Shown here: positions 20,629 through 29,610 of the stretch, piece after piece
How the letters are laid out: every line of letters starts with the position of its first letter
Numbering within the stretch: the first letter of the stretch is position 1
DNA from: Hyphomicrobiales bacterium
Lineage (GTDB): Bacteria; Pseudomonadota; Alphaproteobacteria; Rhizobiales; Methyloligellaceae
Direction: 5' to 3'
Assembly: GCA_021775555.1 (NCBI GenBank)
Contig: JAJFHP010000057.1
Span: forward strand, 124,001-188,000
Length of the DNA stretch: 64,000 nucleotides
The notes under the pieces: generated by a model
Seen by the model: the letters and a program-made list of their open reading frames with translations, nothing else
Told to the model about the DNA's origin: nothing
The model's database searches: none
Position numbers and translations under genes: made by a program

Positions 20629-20772
20629 TATCTAATTAACGAGCCAGCGATCAACTTCGCCCTTGCAGACACTTATTTGATTTTTTAACAGTCTTCAGGC
20701 AGGCGTCAAACCTACCATAATGCCATAAATTTTGGAACGGCAACCTGACTGGTTTTGGTTTGTTCTCTCCTG

Positions 20773-21927
20773 CTATTGCCTATTCCCCAGTGCACCTTTC
20801 ACTACATCAATGATCTGGTCCTGTGTTGCCTCATCCAGATAGGGATGCATCGGCAGGCTGAGAACCGTTTCGGACAGCTGTTCTGATACAGGCAAGCCGT
20901 CCGGGTCCACAGGGTAGTGGGAATAGCCGGTCTGTCTGTGCAGAGGTACGGGGTAGTAAATTGCCGTTGGAATTCCAGACTCCGCGCAGTGTTTGCGCAC
21001 CGTGTCACGTTGAGGGCTGTCAGCGAGCCGAACTGTATATTGCGCCCATGAAGATGTATATGCCTTAGTGCTTTCGGGGACATGCATGTTGTCTCTCAAA
21101 GCGTTGCTGTAGCGCCGTGCGATGCGATCGCGAGCTTCCAGTTCATCGTTAAAGATGCCGAGCTTTTCAAGCAGGATCGCAGCCTGAAGGGTGTCGAGCC
21201 TGCTGTTCAGTCCAATGCGTACATTGTCGTATTTCTGCGATCCTTTCCCATGAAAGCGCAGTGAACGCAGCAATTCAGCTTTCTCCTCATCGTGCGTGAA
21301 AATAGCGCCGCCGTCGCCATAACACCCAAGAGGTTTGGCTGGGAAAAAGCTGGTTGTTGTGTAGGGTGCGAGAGTTCCGACCTTGCTCTTTGCTGAGCAA
21401 CCGCCAAGCGACTGGGCTGCATCGGCCACTAAAATCAAATCATGCTTTCCGGCTACGTCGCTTAATGCATTGTAATCTGCAGGATGGCCAAACAGGTCGA
21501 CGGCAATCACGGCCCGTGGGTTTAGTCCAGCCTTACTGGCTGAGCTTATCGCGCGCTGAAGAGACGCCACCTCCAGGTTGAAGGTGTCGGCATTCACATC
21601 TGCGAAAACAGGAACTGCGCCTAGTTGAGCTACGGCCTCGGCGGTTGCCACAAAGGTGAATGAGGGAACAATAACTGCGTCACCCCGCCCGATGTTTTCT
21701 GCCATCAGGACGAGTGTCAGTGCATCGGTACCGTTGGCGCATGTCACACAATGACGAGCACCGGTAAATGTCTGGAGGGCCTTTTCAAGTTCTGCGACCT
21801 CGGGGCCAAGAATGTATTGGCCATGCTCGAGAACCCGCGCTATTGCCGATTCAAGTTTCTCTCCAAGCCGGGCGCGCTGGCTCGCAAGATCGACAAAGGG
21901 AATGGATTCTGCTCTATCACCCATCAA
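20773..21927 (-). CDS. DegT/DnrJ/EryC1/StrS aminotransferase, WbpE-like
   Basis: [64 protein letters not shown] (PLP Lys), [16 protein letters not shown]. Confidence 0.92.
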   Translation of the reverse strand: MMGDRAESIPFVDLASQRARLGEKLESAIARVLEHGQYILGPEVAELEKALQTFTGARHCVTCANGTDALTLVLMAENIGRGDAVIVPSFTFVATAEAVAQLGAVPVFADVNADTFNLEVASLQRAISSASKAGLNPRAVIAVDLFGHPADYNALSDVAGKHDLILVADAAQSLGGCSAKSKVGTLAPYTTTSFFPAKPLGCYGDGGAIFTHDEEKAELLRSLRFHGKGSQKYDNVRIGLNSRLDTLQAAILLEKLGIFNDELEARDRIARRYSNALRDNMHVPESTKAYTSSWAQYTVRLADSPQRDTVRKHCAESGIPTAIYYPVPLHRQTGYSHYPVDPDGLPVSEQLSETVLSLPMHPYLDEATQDQIIDVVKGALGNRQ

Positions 21928-22522
21928 TCAACTCAAGCTTGCCATCATCAGTGAGTTGGTAGCACGTATCGTCTGCCGGACAGATGAGTTCAAGACCGAG
22001 ACGTTCTCCCGCGCGGCTCATCCAGCCGATCCGGTGGGCAGGATTGCCAACCACCAAGGCATAATCGGGCACATCGGAAAGAACCACAGCGCCAGCGCCG
22101 ATGAACGCATATTGTCCAATGGTAATGCCGCAGAGGATGGTTGCATTAGCACCGATGGTTGCGCCTTCGCGAACCAGCGTCTCAAGAAATTCGGACTTTC
22201 GGTTCACAGCTGAGCGCGGGTTGATCACGTTGGTGAAAACGCAGGATGGCCCGCAAAAGACGTTCATTTCCAGTTGCACGCCTTCGTACAGCGAAACGTT
22301 GTTCTGGATCTTGCAGCCATCCCCGACATTGACGCGCGGTCCTGCCATGACGTTCTGACCCATACTCACATTTTTTCCGATGTGAGTTTCCGACAGCAGG
22401 TGGACAAAGTGCCAGAGAGATGTGCCTTGGCCTATTTCAACGTCATCATCGATATAGGCGCTCTCGTGAATGCGGACACCGGGAAAGCGCGGGTCTTCAA
22501 TGAGGCCGCTCATTCCATGCAA
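21917..22522 (-). CDS. left-handed beta-helix N-acetyltransferase, WbpD-like
   Basis: Hexapeptide repeats; [64 protein letters not shown]. Confidence 0.92.
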   Translation of the reverse strand: MHGMSGLIEDPRFPGVRIHESAYIDDDVEIGQGTSLWHFVHLLSETHIGKNVSMGQNVMAGPRVNVGDGCKIQNNVSLYEGVQLEMNVFCGPSCVFTNVINPRSAVNRKSEFLETLVREGATIGANATILCGITIGQYAFIGAGAVVLSDVPDYALVVGNPAHRIGWMSRAGERLGLELICPADDTCYQLTDDGKLELIDG

Positions 22523-23448
22523 CTTTCAAGCAAGGGATGCCGCTGGCCTTCATCGGGCGTCACGGCCAGATTGCGCAGGGCTGAGGCCAGTTCGATGGAA
22601 GGACGCACCTGATCGATGCCAAATCCCTTGCCCTCAAGGATGTGTTTGTAACTTTCGGTATGGAGGTCAGTGAAACCTGCTGAGAATTCCAACTCTTCTC
22701 CATCGATCAGGATGGAACGGTATGTGGTTTTATCTCCGGCTCCGGATGGCAGGTGACTGCTGTTGATTGAGAGAAACCATCGCACCCTCGCGCGCTGTAA
22801 CTCGAGATAGCCGGCAGCATAAGTCGGGGTTTGGGCTTGTAGAACTGTTTGTTTTATCTCTCCAAAAACATGGATCAGCATGTCCATGAAATGAATACCG
22901 ATATTGGTAGCAATGCCACCTGCTTTGCTTTCGTCACCTTTCCAGGAAACTTGATACCAGCGTCCGCGCGAGGTGATGTAACTCAGATCAACATCATGGA
23001 TTTTATCTGGTTCTGCCAGCACGCGTTCTCGCAGTTTTGCCACTGCGGGATGTAGCCGAAGTTGCAGGATCGTATGGACCTGAAAGCCGGTTTGTTCAGA
23101 AATTTCCTCCAGCCCGTCCAGGTTCCAGGGATTGAGCACAAGCGGCTTTTCACAGATCGCATGCGCCCCGGACCGCAGAGCAAAACGCACGTGAGCGTCA
23201 TGGAGATAGTTGGGTGAGCAGATGGAAACATAGTCTATCGGCTGGCCGGCGCGGCGCATCTTGTCGATGTGCCTGTCAAACGGCTCAAATTCCCTGAAGT
23301 ATCTGGCGTCGGGAAAAAAGCTGTCCAGCACACCCACAGAATCGTTCGGGTCACAGGCTGCTTTCAGGGTCCCGTCGACATCCCGGATTGCTCTCATATG
23401 TCGCGGCGCCACGTAACCCGCAGCTCCCAGTAGTGCAAAATTTGTCAT
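22510..23448 (-). CDS. Gfo/Idh/MocA oxidoreductase, WbpB-like
   Basis: [73 protein letters not shown]. Confidence 0.92.
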   Translation of the reverse strand: MTNFALLGAAGYVAPRHMRAIRDVDGTLKAACDPNDSVGVLDSFFPDARYFREFEPFDRHIDKMRRAGQPIDYVSICSPNYLHDAHVRFALRSGAHAICEKPLVLNPWNLDGLEEISEQTGFQVHTILQLRLHPAVAKLRERVLAEPDKIHDVDLSYITSRGRWYQVSWKGDESKAGGIATNIGIHFMDMLIHVFGEIKQTVLQAQTPTYAAGYLELQRARVRWFLSINSSHLPSGAGDKTTYRSILIDGEELEFSAGFTDLHTESYKHILEGKGFGIDQVRPSIELASALRNLAVTPDEGQRHPLLESCME

Positions 23449-23553
23449 TGTATTTTCCGTATACTTCTTAAACCGCTATGGCTTGATAATATTGCAGGCA
23501 TTTCTTGATATCCTGGGTCAAACGTTGCTGGTTGCAGGGTGACAGGAACCATA

Positions 23554-23568
23554 GTTCATGCTATGAAC
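23554..23568. promoter_or_regulatory. operator-like palindrome GTTCAT-GCT-ATGAAC
   Basis: Perfect 6-bp arms, 3-nt spacer, 28 bp upstream of the 23596 start; same motif recurs at 26593 and, degenerate, at 26559. Confidence 0.55.
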
Positions 23569-23595
23569 GATAGAGACTAAGGGAAACATTTTCAA

Positions 23596-24267
23596 ATGGC
23601 AAAGACTGCGCGCGCCGGCAAATCAGAGGAATTTCGTAACCAGGACGAGATTACTCTTGGGGTCCTTACGGCGATCGAACACGATGCCAATTTGTCCCAG
23701 AGAATGATTTCCACCGAGCTTGGTGTAGCTCTTGGACTGGCTAATGCTTATCTCAAACGCTGCGTGGGCAAGGGCTGGATCAAGATCCAGGAGGCCCCGA
23801 CCCGGAGATATGCCTATTATCTGACACCAAAAGGATTTTCGGAGAAAGCGCGTCTTACCGGAAATTATCTATCTGCATCATTCAATTTTTTCAGGCGGGC
23901 GCGCGAACAGATGGATGAACTTGTGGAGCTATGCGTGGCTAATGGCTGGCGGCGCATTGCATACGCTGGCATATCTGAGCTTGCTGAGGTGGGCATGCTA
24001 TGTGCGCAGGAATTTGACATTACGATCGTTGCCATCATTGATCCCTATGCAGAACAAACCCAATTTCGCCGTTTACCTGTCATCTCGAAAATTTCAAAAT
24101 CTGATCATATTGATGCCGTCATCGTCACTGAACTGTCTCGCCCGCAGGAAGTGTGCAAATTGATTGAAGCATCTGTGGGGGCAGAACATATGCTCGTTCC
24201 GCGGTTGTTAAAAATTACGCCGCGGCCCGGGATCAGTGATGAGAAGGTAAAACAGGCTGCGGGATGA
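23596..24267 (+). CDS. winged-helix transcriptional regulator with C-terminal Rossmann-like domain
   Basis: N-terminal wHTH (LTAIEHDANLSQRMISTELGVALGLANAYLKRCVGKGWIKIQEAPTRRYAYYLTPKGFSEKARLT); C-terminal RRIAYAGISELAEVGMLCAQEFDITIVAIIDPYAEQTQFRRLPVISKI... resembles Rossmann-like domains of polysaccharide-locus proteins. Confidence 0.8.
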   Translation: MAKTARAGKSEEFRNQDEITLGVLTAIEHDANLSQRMISTELGVALGLANAYLKRCVGKGWIKIQEAPTRRYAYYLTPKGFSEKARLTGNYLSASFNFFRRAREQMDELVELCVANGWRRIAYAGISELAEVGMLCAQEFDITIVAIIDPYAEQTQFRRLPVISKISKSDHIDAVIVTELSRPQEVCKLIEASVGAEHMLVPRLLKITPRPGISDEKVKQAAG

Positions 24268-24767
24268 AGCGCTGGTATGCCGTCTATACCCAGCCGCATA
24301 AGGAAATGCTGGCGCGAGAGCATCTGGAGCGGCAGGGGTTTGATGTTTTTGCGCCCCGTTATCTCAAGCGGCGCCGACATGCACGCCGGGTTGAGGATGT
24401 GCCGGCTTCCCTTTTCCCGCGCTACATTTTTGTTGCCTTCGATGTGAGCGAGCCCTCTTGGAGAGTTATCAGATCTACACGAGGGGTCGCTGATTTGGTG
24501 CGCAGTGGCCTCGATCCTGTCCCATTGCCCTTTGAATTACTTCAGGAGATCAAAGATCGCTCAGGAGATGACGGGTATGTGGCTCTGGCGCGCAGTGATC
24601 AATTGAAAGCTGGCGCAAAGCTCCGGATCGAGTCAGGACCATTCGCTGAATGTGAGGCAATTTTCCAGTCATTACGCGACGAGGACCGGGTTGTTGTTTT
24701 GTTGTCGGTTCTGGGTCGAATAGTGAAAACCCAGTTGTCCGTTGATATCATGACGCCGGTTGGCTAA
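24264..24767 (+). CDS. NusG paralogue, RfaH-type transcription antitermination factor
   Basis: 167 aa; MKRWYAVYTQPHKEMLAREHLERQGFDVFAPRY...LFPRYIFVAFDVSEPSWRVIRSTRGVADLVRSGLDPVPLP, RfaH-like NGN domain plus KOW-like tail GPFAECEAIFQSL. Confidence 0.9.
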   Translation: MKRWYAVYTQPHKEMLAREHLERQGFDVFAPRYLKRRRHARRVEDVPASLFPRYIFVAFDVSEPSWRVIRSTRGVADLVRSGLDPVPLPFELLQEIKDRSGDDGYVALARSDQLKAGAKLRIESGPFAECEAIFQSLRDEDRVVVLLSVLGRIVKTQLSVDIMTPVG

Positions 24768-25678
24768 TGTCTAGCTGGCAGGATATCAGGCAATCATATG
24801 TTGAGTTGAGCCTCGCATGTCTATCCGGCGAGGACCTCAAGGATAGTTGGGAAAATTTTTACGAAGTCGCTGCCGCCTCTGCAACAAACCCTCCCTACCA
24901 TCTGCAAATTTTGCTCACCATTCTGGAGGAAGCGCGCGGAGGCCGTTCAAAATCCGAAATTGTCATACTTGATCATGGCTGTGGCGGGTGCGTGTCACTT
25001 CTCTACCTCATGGCCAGAGGGTATGAAGGCATTCATGGTGTAGATTTAGGTGGTGATTGTGAAAGCTGGAACCGGTTGCTCAATGAGCATCTGAATCTCA
25101 AGGGTACGCGCTTTTTTCTCTATGATGGCAAAAACCTCCCTTTCGATGACGGCAAATTTCACTTCGTATTTTCAAATCAGGTCATCGAACATATCCACGA
25201 TGATGTGCTTGATGCCTTCTATTCCGAAGAACGTCGTGTTTTGGCCGCCGGCGGCATGGCCTACCATCAGGTTCCTCACCGCCTTTCCCCTTATGACAGC
25301 CACACGCGGACCTGGTTTATTCATTACCTGCCACGGCAAATCTGGCTTGGTATACTTCGCCGCATGGGGCAGGACATGACCACACCGGAACATCATCTCT
25401 TCTTGCGATGGCCTTCGGTTCACAGGAGGCTTGCCCGGCATCATTTGGGTCACGTCGAAGACCGCACCATGGAGCGGTTTATGGGAAATTCAGAGCTGCG
25501 CGACTATGAAGGACCAAAAGGATTGCGCAGTTTTGTGATGCACTTGCTGAACATACCTGTACTGGGCTGGTTTGGCCGCAAGGCGCTGGTCAATTTTGTC
25601 ATGCTGGACACAGTCTCGCGTGTTTCGCTCACCCCTGCCACGAACGGGGATCAAGCAAGCTCTCTGGGACGCTCCTAA
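24767..25678 (+). CDS. class I SAM-dependent methyltransferase
   Basis: IVILDHGCGGCVSLLYLMARGYEGIHGVDLGGD; FHFVFSNQVIEHIHDDVLDAFYSEERRVLAAGGMAYHQVPH. Confidence 0.85.
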   Translation: MSSWQDIRQSYVELSLACLSGEDLKDSWENFYEVAAASATNPPYHLQILLTILEEARGGRSKSEIVILDHGCGGCVSLLYLMARGYEGIHGVDLGGDCESWNRLLNEHLNLKGTRFFLYDGKNLPFDDGKFHFVFSNQVIEHIHDDVLDAFYSEERRVLAAGGMAYHQVPHRLSPYDSHTRTWFIHYLPRQIWLGILRRMGQDMTTPEHHLFLRWPSVHRRLARHHLGHVEDRTMERFMGNSELRDYEGPKGLRSFVMHLLNIPVLGWFGRKALVNFVMLDTVSRVSLTPATNGDQASSLGRS

Positions 25679-26528
25679 CAATCTCTTGAATGCTGTAAAT
25701 CCCCTCTGCCTCGATTGCAGGTTCGGCGGCGGCAACCACGAGTTCCTCTAGTTGCACGTGGGAGTAAACCCCGATTATGGTTGAGGCGACTTGCGGAATA
25801 TCCCGGACGAAGCGCAAGGAGAGACTTGCCGGGGTTGTGCCCATTTCTCCAGCCAGTTCCTGCAGGGCGCTGATCGCACCGGCGCATGGCTGCATTTCAG
25901 GTGGTACTTTATCGGGTGGAAGAAGAATAAGCCCTTGCAGCATCACGCTTCGTGCAAACACGGTGACATTGGACTGCTGGCAAGCAGACAGGGCGCCGGA
26001 AGACACCATGCGCTGGTCAAGTACGCTCAATGGGAGCTGGATTGCGCCGGGGGGAGCGGTCTCCAGTGCTGCAAACACTTCATCGGCCAGGTACAGGGAG
26101 GGACCATAGGCTCCAATCCTGCCCTGATCGGCAAGTGAAGACATGTGCCGTCTCACGGCAGGCCGCAGATAATCAGACGCATCATGGGTGAGGTAATAGT
26201 CAGCGCAGTCAGTGCCCAAGGCCAGAAGTGAACGCTCGAGATGGGATGTGATAGCATCCCCTATCTCATCATCTGCGATCCCGGAGAGGGAGGGGAGTTT
26301 TGTCGTCAGGGTCGGCGAGACCCCACGCATGCGAGACCACGCACCTATACGGTTTTCAGCCGCGCCATAAGCGGGCGCGGTATCCAGGCTGGTAATGCCT
26401 GCGTCCCATGCCCGGTCGAGAATAGACAGCGCCATATCGGTATCGAGCATGCTGGGAGGATTAGCAACGCCATAGGCCATGCCCAGGGTTGCGGTACCAA
26501 GGGTCAGCCGTAAATTAGGGTTAGGCAT
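25629..26528 (-). CDS. aldo/keto reductase
   Basis: LRLTLGTATLGMAYGVANPPSMLDTDMALSILDRAWDAGITSLDTAPAYGAAENRIGAW. Confidence 0.92.
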   Translation of the reverse strand: MPNPNLRLTLGTATLGMAYGVANPPSMLDTDMALSILDRAWDAGITSLDTAPAYGAAENRIGAWSRMRGVSPTLTTKLPSLSGIADDEIGDAITSHLERSLLALGTDCADYYLTHDASDYLRPAVRRHMSSLADQGRIGAYGPSLYLADEVFAALETAPPGAIQLPLSVLDQRMVSSGALSACQQSNVTVFARSVMLQGLILLPPDKVPPEMQPCAGAISALQELAGEMGTTPASLSLRFVRDIPQVASTIIGVYSHVQLEELVVAAAEPAIEAEGIYSIQEIVRSVPESLLDPRSWQG

Positions 26529-26558
26529 TTCAAACTATCCGGCCTCGTTTACCACACC

Positions 26559-26573
26559 GTTCGTCTCGTGAAC
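26559..26573. promoter_or_regulatory. degenerate operator-like palindrome GTTCGT-CTC-GTGAAC
   Basis: Same architecture as 23554 and 26593 motifs; 30 bp upstream of aldo/keto reductase start (26528). Confidence 0.45.
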
Positions 26574-26592
26574 ATTATGCCTTGACCATACC

Positions 26593-26607
26593 GTTCATAT
26601 CATGAAC
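26593..26607. promoter_or_regulatory. operator-like palindrome GTTCAT-ATC-ATGAAC
   Basis: Perfect 6-bp arms with 3-nt spacer in divergent control region of the leg operon. Confidence 0.55.
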
Positions 26608-26701
26608 AGTATATCCTGCATTTTCCGACAGCCCAAGATCATCGTCTTGGGTGTATCGAACTTAAAGCCTATTTGATGGTTGGCGGCAACGTCACCCAAA
26701 T

Positions 26702-26713
26702 GGCGGTAGCGTG
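26702..26713 (+). promoter_or_regulatory. ops-like element (exact GGCGGTAGCGTG), with a degenerate copy GGCGGCAACGT 20 bp upstream (26682-26692)
   Basis: Identical to the ops core of enterobacterial JUMPStart leaders, on the coding strand, about 115 nt upstream of the first gene of the plus-strand train; RfaH-type gene at 24264-24767. Confidence 0.7.
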
Positions 26714-26828
26714 TTTTCTCAGTTCACAACCTCAGCTGTTCAATGGCTGATATTATGAGATCATGCAGACACGTATCATTGCTATCCGCCAACCAATTTG
26801 CAAAACGATTTAAGATACACGCATTACA

Positions 26829-27968
26829 GTGAACTCTTCAGCATCATCAAAGTCAAAAATACCGCTCTCGGTACCGGATCTTAGAGGGCGTGAGACCCAG
26901 ATGCTCGCGCAATGCATTAAGGAAAACTGGGTTTCCTCTGCCGGTCCACAAGTGGAGGAGTTCGAGCGAGCAGTGGCGCTGCTGACAGGAAGGGAGAACG
27001 CAGTAGCCGTTGTCAATGGGACAGCAGCTATACAATTGTCGCTGATAGCAGCAGGTGTGGGTCCTGGCGACCATGTCATTGTCCCCGATTGGACCTTCGC
27101 TGCTTCAGCCAATGCCGTAGCCCATGCTGGTGCCGTATCCCATTTTGTTGATGTGAGCGAAGATGACTGGGCGCTCGATGCTGAACTGACCCAAAAGGCG
27201 TTGGAAAGTGATCAGGGTATAAAGGCCGTGATCGCGGTTGATCCGCTTGGGCATGCCGCTCACATGGACCCTTTGCGCAGCCTTTGCGAACATTACTCCA
27301 TACCCCTCATCGAGGACGCCGCTGGCGCAATCGGCGGGTCCTATCATGGTAGGCCTTGCGGCAGTCTCGGCGATCTGTCGATGTTTTCCTTCAACGGAAA
27401 CAAAACCGTCACGACAGGCGGCGGTGGAATGGTTCTGACAGACGATGATGACATGGCGGGTCTGATCCGCCACGTTGCTACCCAGGCGCGCCCGGGAATT
27501 GACTATATTCACGACCGCATCGGCTATAATTACCGCATGACGAATATAGCCGCCGCGATTGGCCTCGCCCAACTTGAACGGCTGGACGAGATGGTAGAAT
27601 TCAAGTGCGCGATTGCATCGCGCTACGACGAAGCCTTCTCAGGCCGAAACGACATATGCCCCATGCCGCGGCCCACCCATTCCGATAGCGCATGCTGGTT
27701 GTATTCTGTCCGGCTACCGAGCGAAGCAGACGCCAAAAGCCTGGTCAATGCAATGGAGGATGGCGGCGTCGAGGCGCGGATTTTCTGGCGTTCATTGTCT
27801 TCCCAAACTCCATGGTGCGATGCGCCGAGGACCTTGAATGGAATGTCTGCCAGCCTGTCAGGAACTGTCGTGTCCCTGCCCAGTTCATCGTCTCTCGGGA
27901 AGGATGAGCAGGCCAGGGTAATCGAAGGTCTGAATAAATGGTCCGGATCCGGACTGCGAACTCAGTGA
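26829..27968 (+). CDS. legC: DegT/DnrJ/EryC1/StrS aminotransferase, LegC-like (GTG start)
   Basis: NWVSSAGPQVEEFERAVALLTGRENAVAVVNGTAAIQLSLIAAGVGPGDHVIVPDWTFAASANAVAHAGA; FSFNGNKTVTTGGGGMV (PLP Lys). Confidence 0.87.
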   Translation: MNSSASSKSKIPLSVPDLRGRETQMLAQCIKENWVSSAGPQVEEFERAVALLTGRENAVAVVNGTAAIQLSLIAAGVGPGDHVIVPDWTFAASANAVAHAGAVSHFVDVSEDDWALDAELTQKALESDQGIKAVIAVDPLGHAAHMDPLRSLCEHYSIPLIEDAAGAIGGSYHGRPCGSLGDLSMFSFNGNKTVTTGGGGMVLTDDDDMAGLIRHVATQARPGIDYIHDRIGYNYRMTNIAAAIGLAQLERLDEMVEFKCAIASRYDEAFSGRNDICPMPRPTHSDSACWLYSVRLPSEADAKSLVNAMEDGGVEARIFWRSLSSQTPWCDAPRTLNGMSASLSGTVVSLPSSSSLGKDEQARVIEGLNKWSGSGLRTQ

Positions 27969-28591
27969 CCGAAGATAGCAAATTTGCCATTTTCGGCACC
28001 GGCGGACATGCCACAGTCGTGATCGATCTTCTGAAATCCGCCGGGTTTAATATTCTGGGATCGATAGGTCCTGAAGAGCCGGACTTCCCCCCTTCCTTTT
28101 GCGACTATTTGGGTGGCGACGAGGTGCTGGAGACGCTTGACCCAAATACCACAAGCTTTGCCATCGGCATTGGCAGCATAGGCGATACATCATTACGCCG
28201 CCGCCTGTTTGATATGGCACGGACAAAAGGCTTCCCATTGCCTCCGATCCAACACGCAAGAGCAATTGTCGCGGGCGACGTAAATCTTAGTGATGGCGTT
28301 CAGGTCATGGCGGGGTCAGTGGTAAATCCGTTTGTGCGAATAGGCGAAAACGTCATCGTCAATACAGGCGCTATTGTCGAACACCACGCACAAATCGGAC
28401 AGGATGCCCATATCGCGCCCGGCGCCACCATCTGCGGAGAAGTCAAGATAGGGGCCCGCAGCCATATTGGCGCGGGAAGTACCGTGCTTCATGGTGTGAG
28501 CGTTGGTGAAGACGCAATGGTTGCTGCAGGATCCCTGGTCAATAGCGACGTTGGCGATAGCAAGACGGTCAAAGGGGTGCCCGCCCATTGA
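27938..28591 (+). CDS. NeuD/PglD-family sugar O/N-acyltransferase (LegH candidate)
   Basis: FAIFGTGGHATVVIDLLKSAGFNILGSIG plus hexapeptide repeats VNTGAIVEHHAQIGQDAHIAPGATICGEVKIG. Confidence 0.9.
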   Translation: MVRIRTANSVTEDSKFAIFGTGGHATVVIDLLKSAGFNILGSIGPEEPDFPPSFCDYLGGDEVLETLDPNTTSFAIGIGSIGDTSLRRRLFDMARTKGFPLPPIQHARAIVAGDVNLSDGVQVMAGSVVNPFVRIGENVIVNTGAIVEHHAQIGQDAHIAPGATICGEVKIGARSHIGAGSTVLHGVSVGEDAMVAAGSLVNSDVGDSKTVKGVPAH

Positions 28592-29610
28592 CCTCCTCCG
28601 TGTGTATCATCGCTGAAGCGGGTGTGAACCACAATGGTAGTTTAGGCCGAGCCCTCGAAATGGTGGCATCGGCAGCGAATGCAGGCGCTGACTATGTAAA
28701 GTTCCAGGCTTTCAAGGCTGAAGAGCTCGCGGCCGCAGGTGCGCCGACGGCGGGCTATCAGGCAGACAACACCGGTAAAACCGATCAGATTTCATTGTTG
28801 AAGGGTCTGGAGCTGGAACGCGAAGAATTTGCAGCGATTGGCGATTGCTGTCGCTCAAACGCCATAGGCTTCATGGTGTCTGCATTCGATACAGATTACA
28901 TCGACGATTTTGTTTTAATGGGCCAGGATAGAATAAAAATTCCATCTGGCGAGATTACCAACAGGCCAATGCTCGAAGACGTGGCCAATTTTGGTCTGCC
29001 AGTTTTGCTCTCAACGGGAATGTCAACTCTGCAGGAGGTGGAGGACGCAGTAACCGCACTGAACACATCCGGGGCAAAGGATATCACATTGCTGCACTGC
29101 ACCTCCCTTTATCCAGCGCCCATGGACACGCTGAATCTGCTAGCAATCAAAACTATGGCGGAGCATTTCAGCCTGTCAGTGGGTTTTTCCGACCACAGTC
29201 TCGGTGGTCATGCGACCATTGCGGCTGTGGCCTTGGGAGCAACGGTCATAGAAAAGCATTTCACCTTGAACCGTACACTACCCGGGCCAGACCATCGCGC
29301 TTCTGTGGAGCCAGATGAACTGGCGGAAATGATCACTCATATACGTGACATATCCGTCGCCCTGGGTGATGGAGAAAAAAGGCCCATGCCAGGCGAATTG
29401 GAAACATCACAAAAAGTGAGGCGCAGCTGGCATGCATCTCGGGATCTGGCTGCGGGCACGGTTTTGACCGATGAGGACATGGTCCTGAAGCGCCCTGCAG
29501 ATGGGATAACCCCCGCGGTTTCTCTTGTTGGTAGAAGATTGCTCCAGTCAGTTGTTGTGGAAGAGCCCATTCGGGAGGTGGATATCGACGCTGCTGATTC
29601 CTGCGCATGA
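28588..29610 (+). CDS. legI: N-acetylneuraminate/legionaminate synthase family
   Basis: VCIIAEAGVNHNGSLGRALEMVASAANAGADYVKFQAFKAEEL; SVGFSDHSLGGHATIAAVALGATVIEKHFTLNRTLPGPDHRASVEP. Confidence 0.93.
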   Translation: MTSSVCIIAEAGVNHNGSLGRALEMVASAANAGADYVKFQAFKAEELAAAGAPTAGYQADNTGKTDQISLLKGLELEREEFAAIGDCCRSNAIGFMVSAFDTDYIDDFVLMGQDRIKIPSGEITNRPMLEDVANFGLPVLLSTGMSTLQEVEDAVTALNTSGAKDITLLHCTSLYPAPMDTLNLLAIKTMAEHFSLSVGFSDHSLGGHATIAAVALGATVIEKHFTLNRTLPGPDHRASVEPDELAEMITHIRDISVALGDGEKRPMPGELETSQKVRRSWHASRDLAAGTVLTDEDMVLKRPADGITPAVSLVGRRLLQSVVVEEPIREVDIDAADSCA

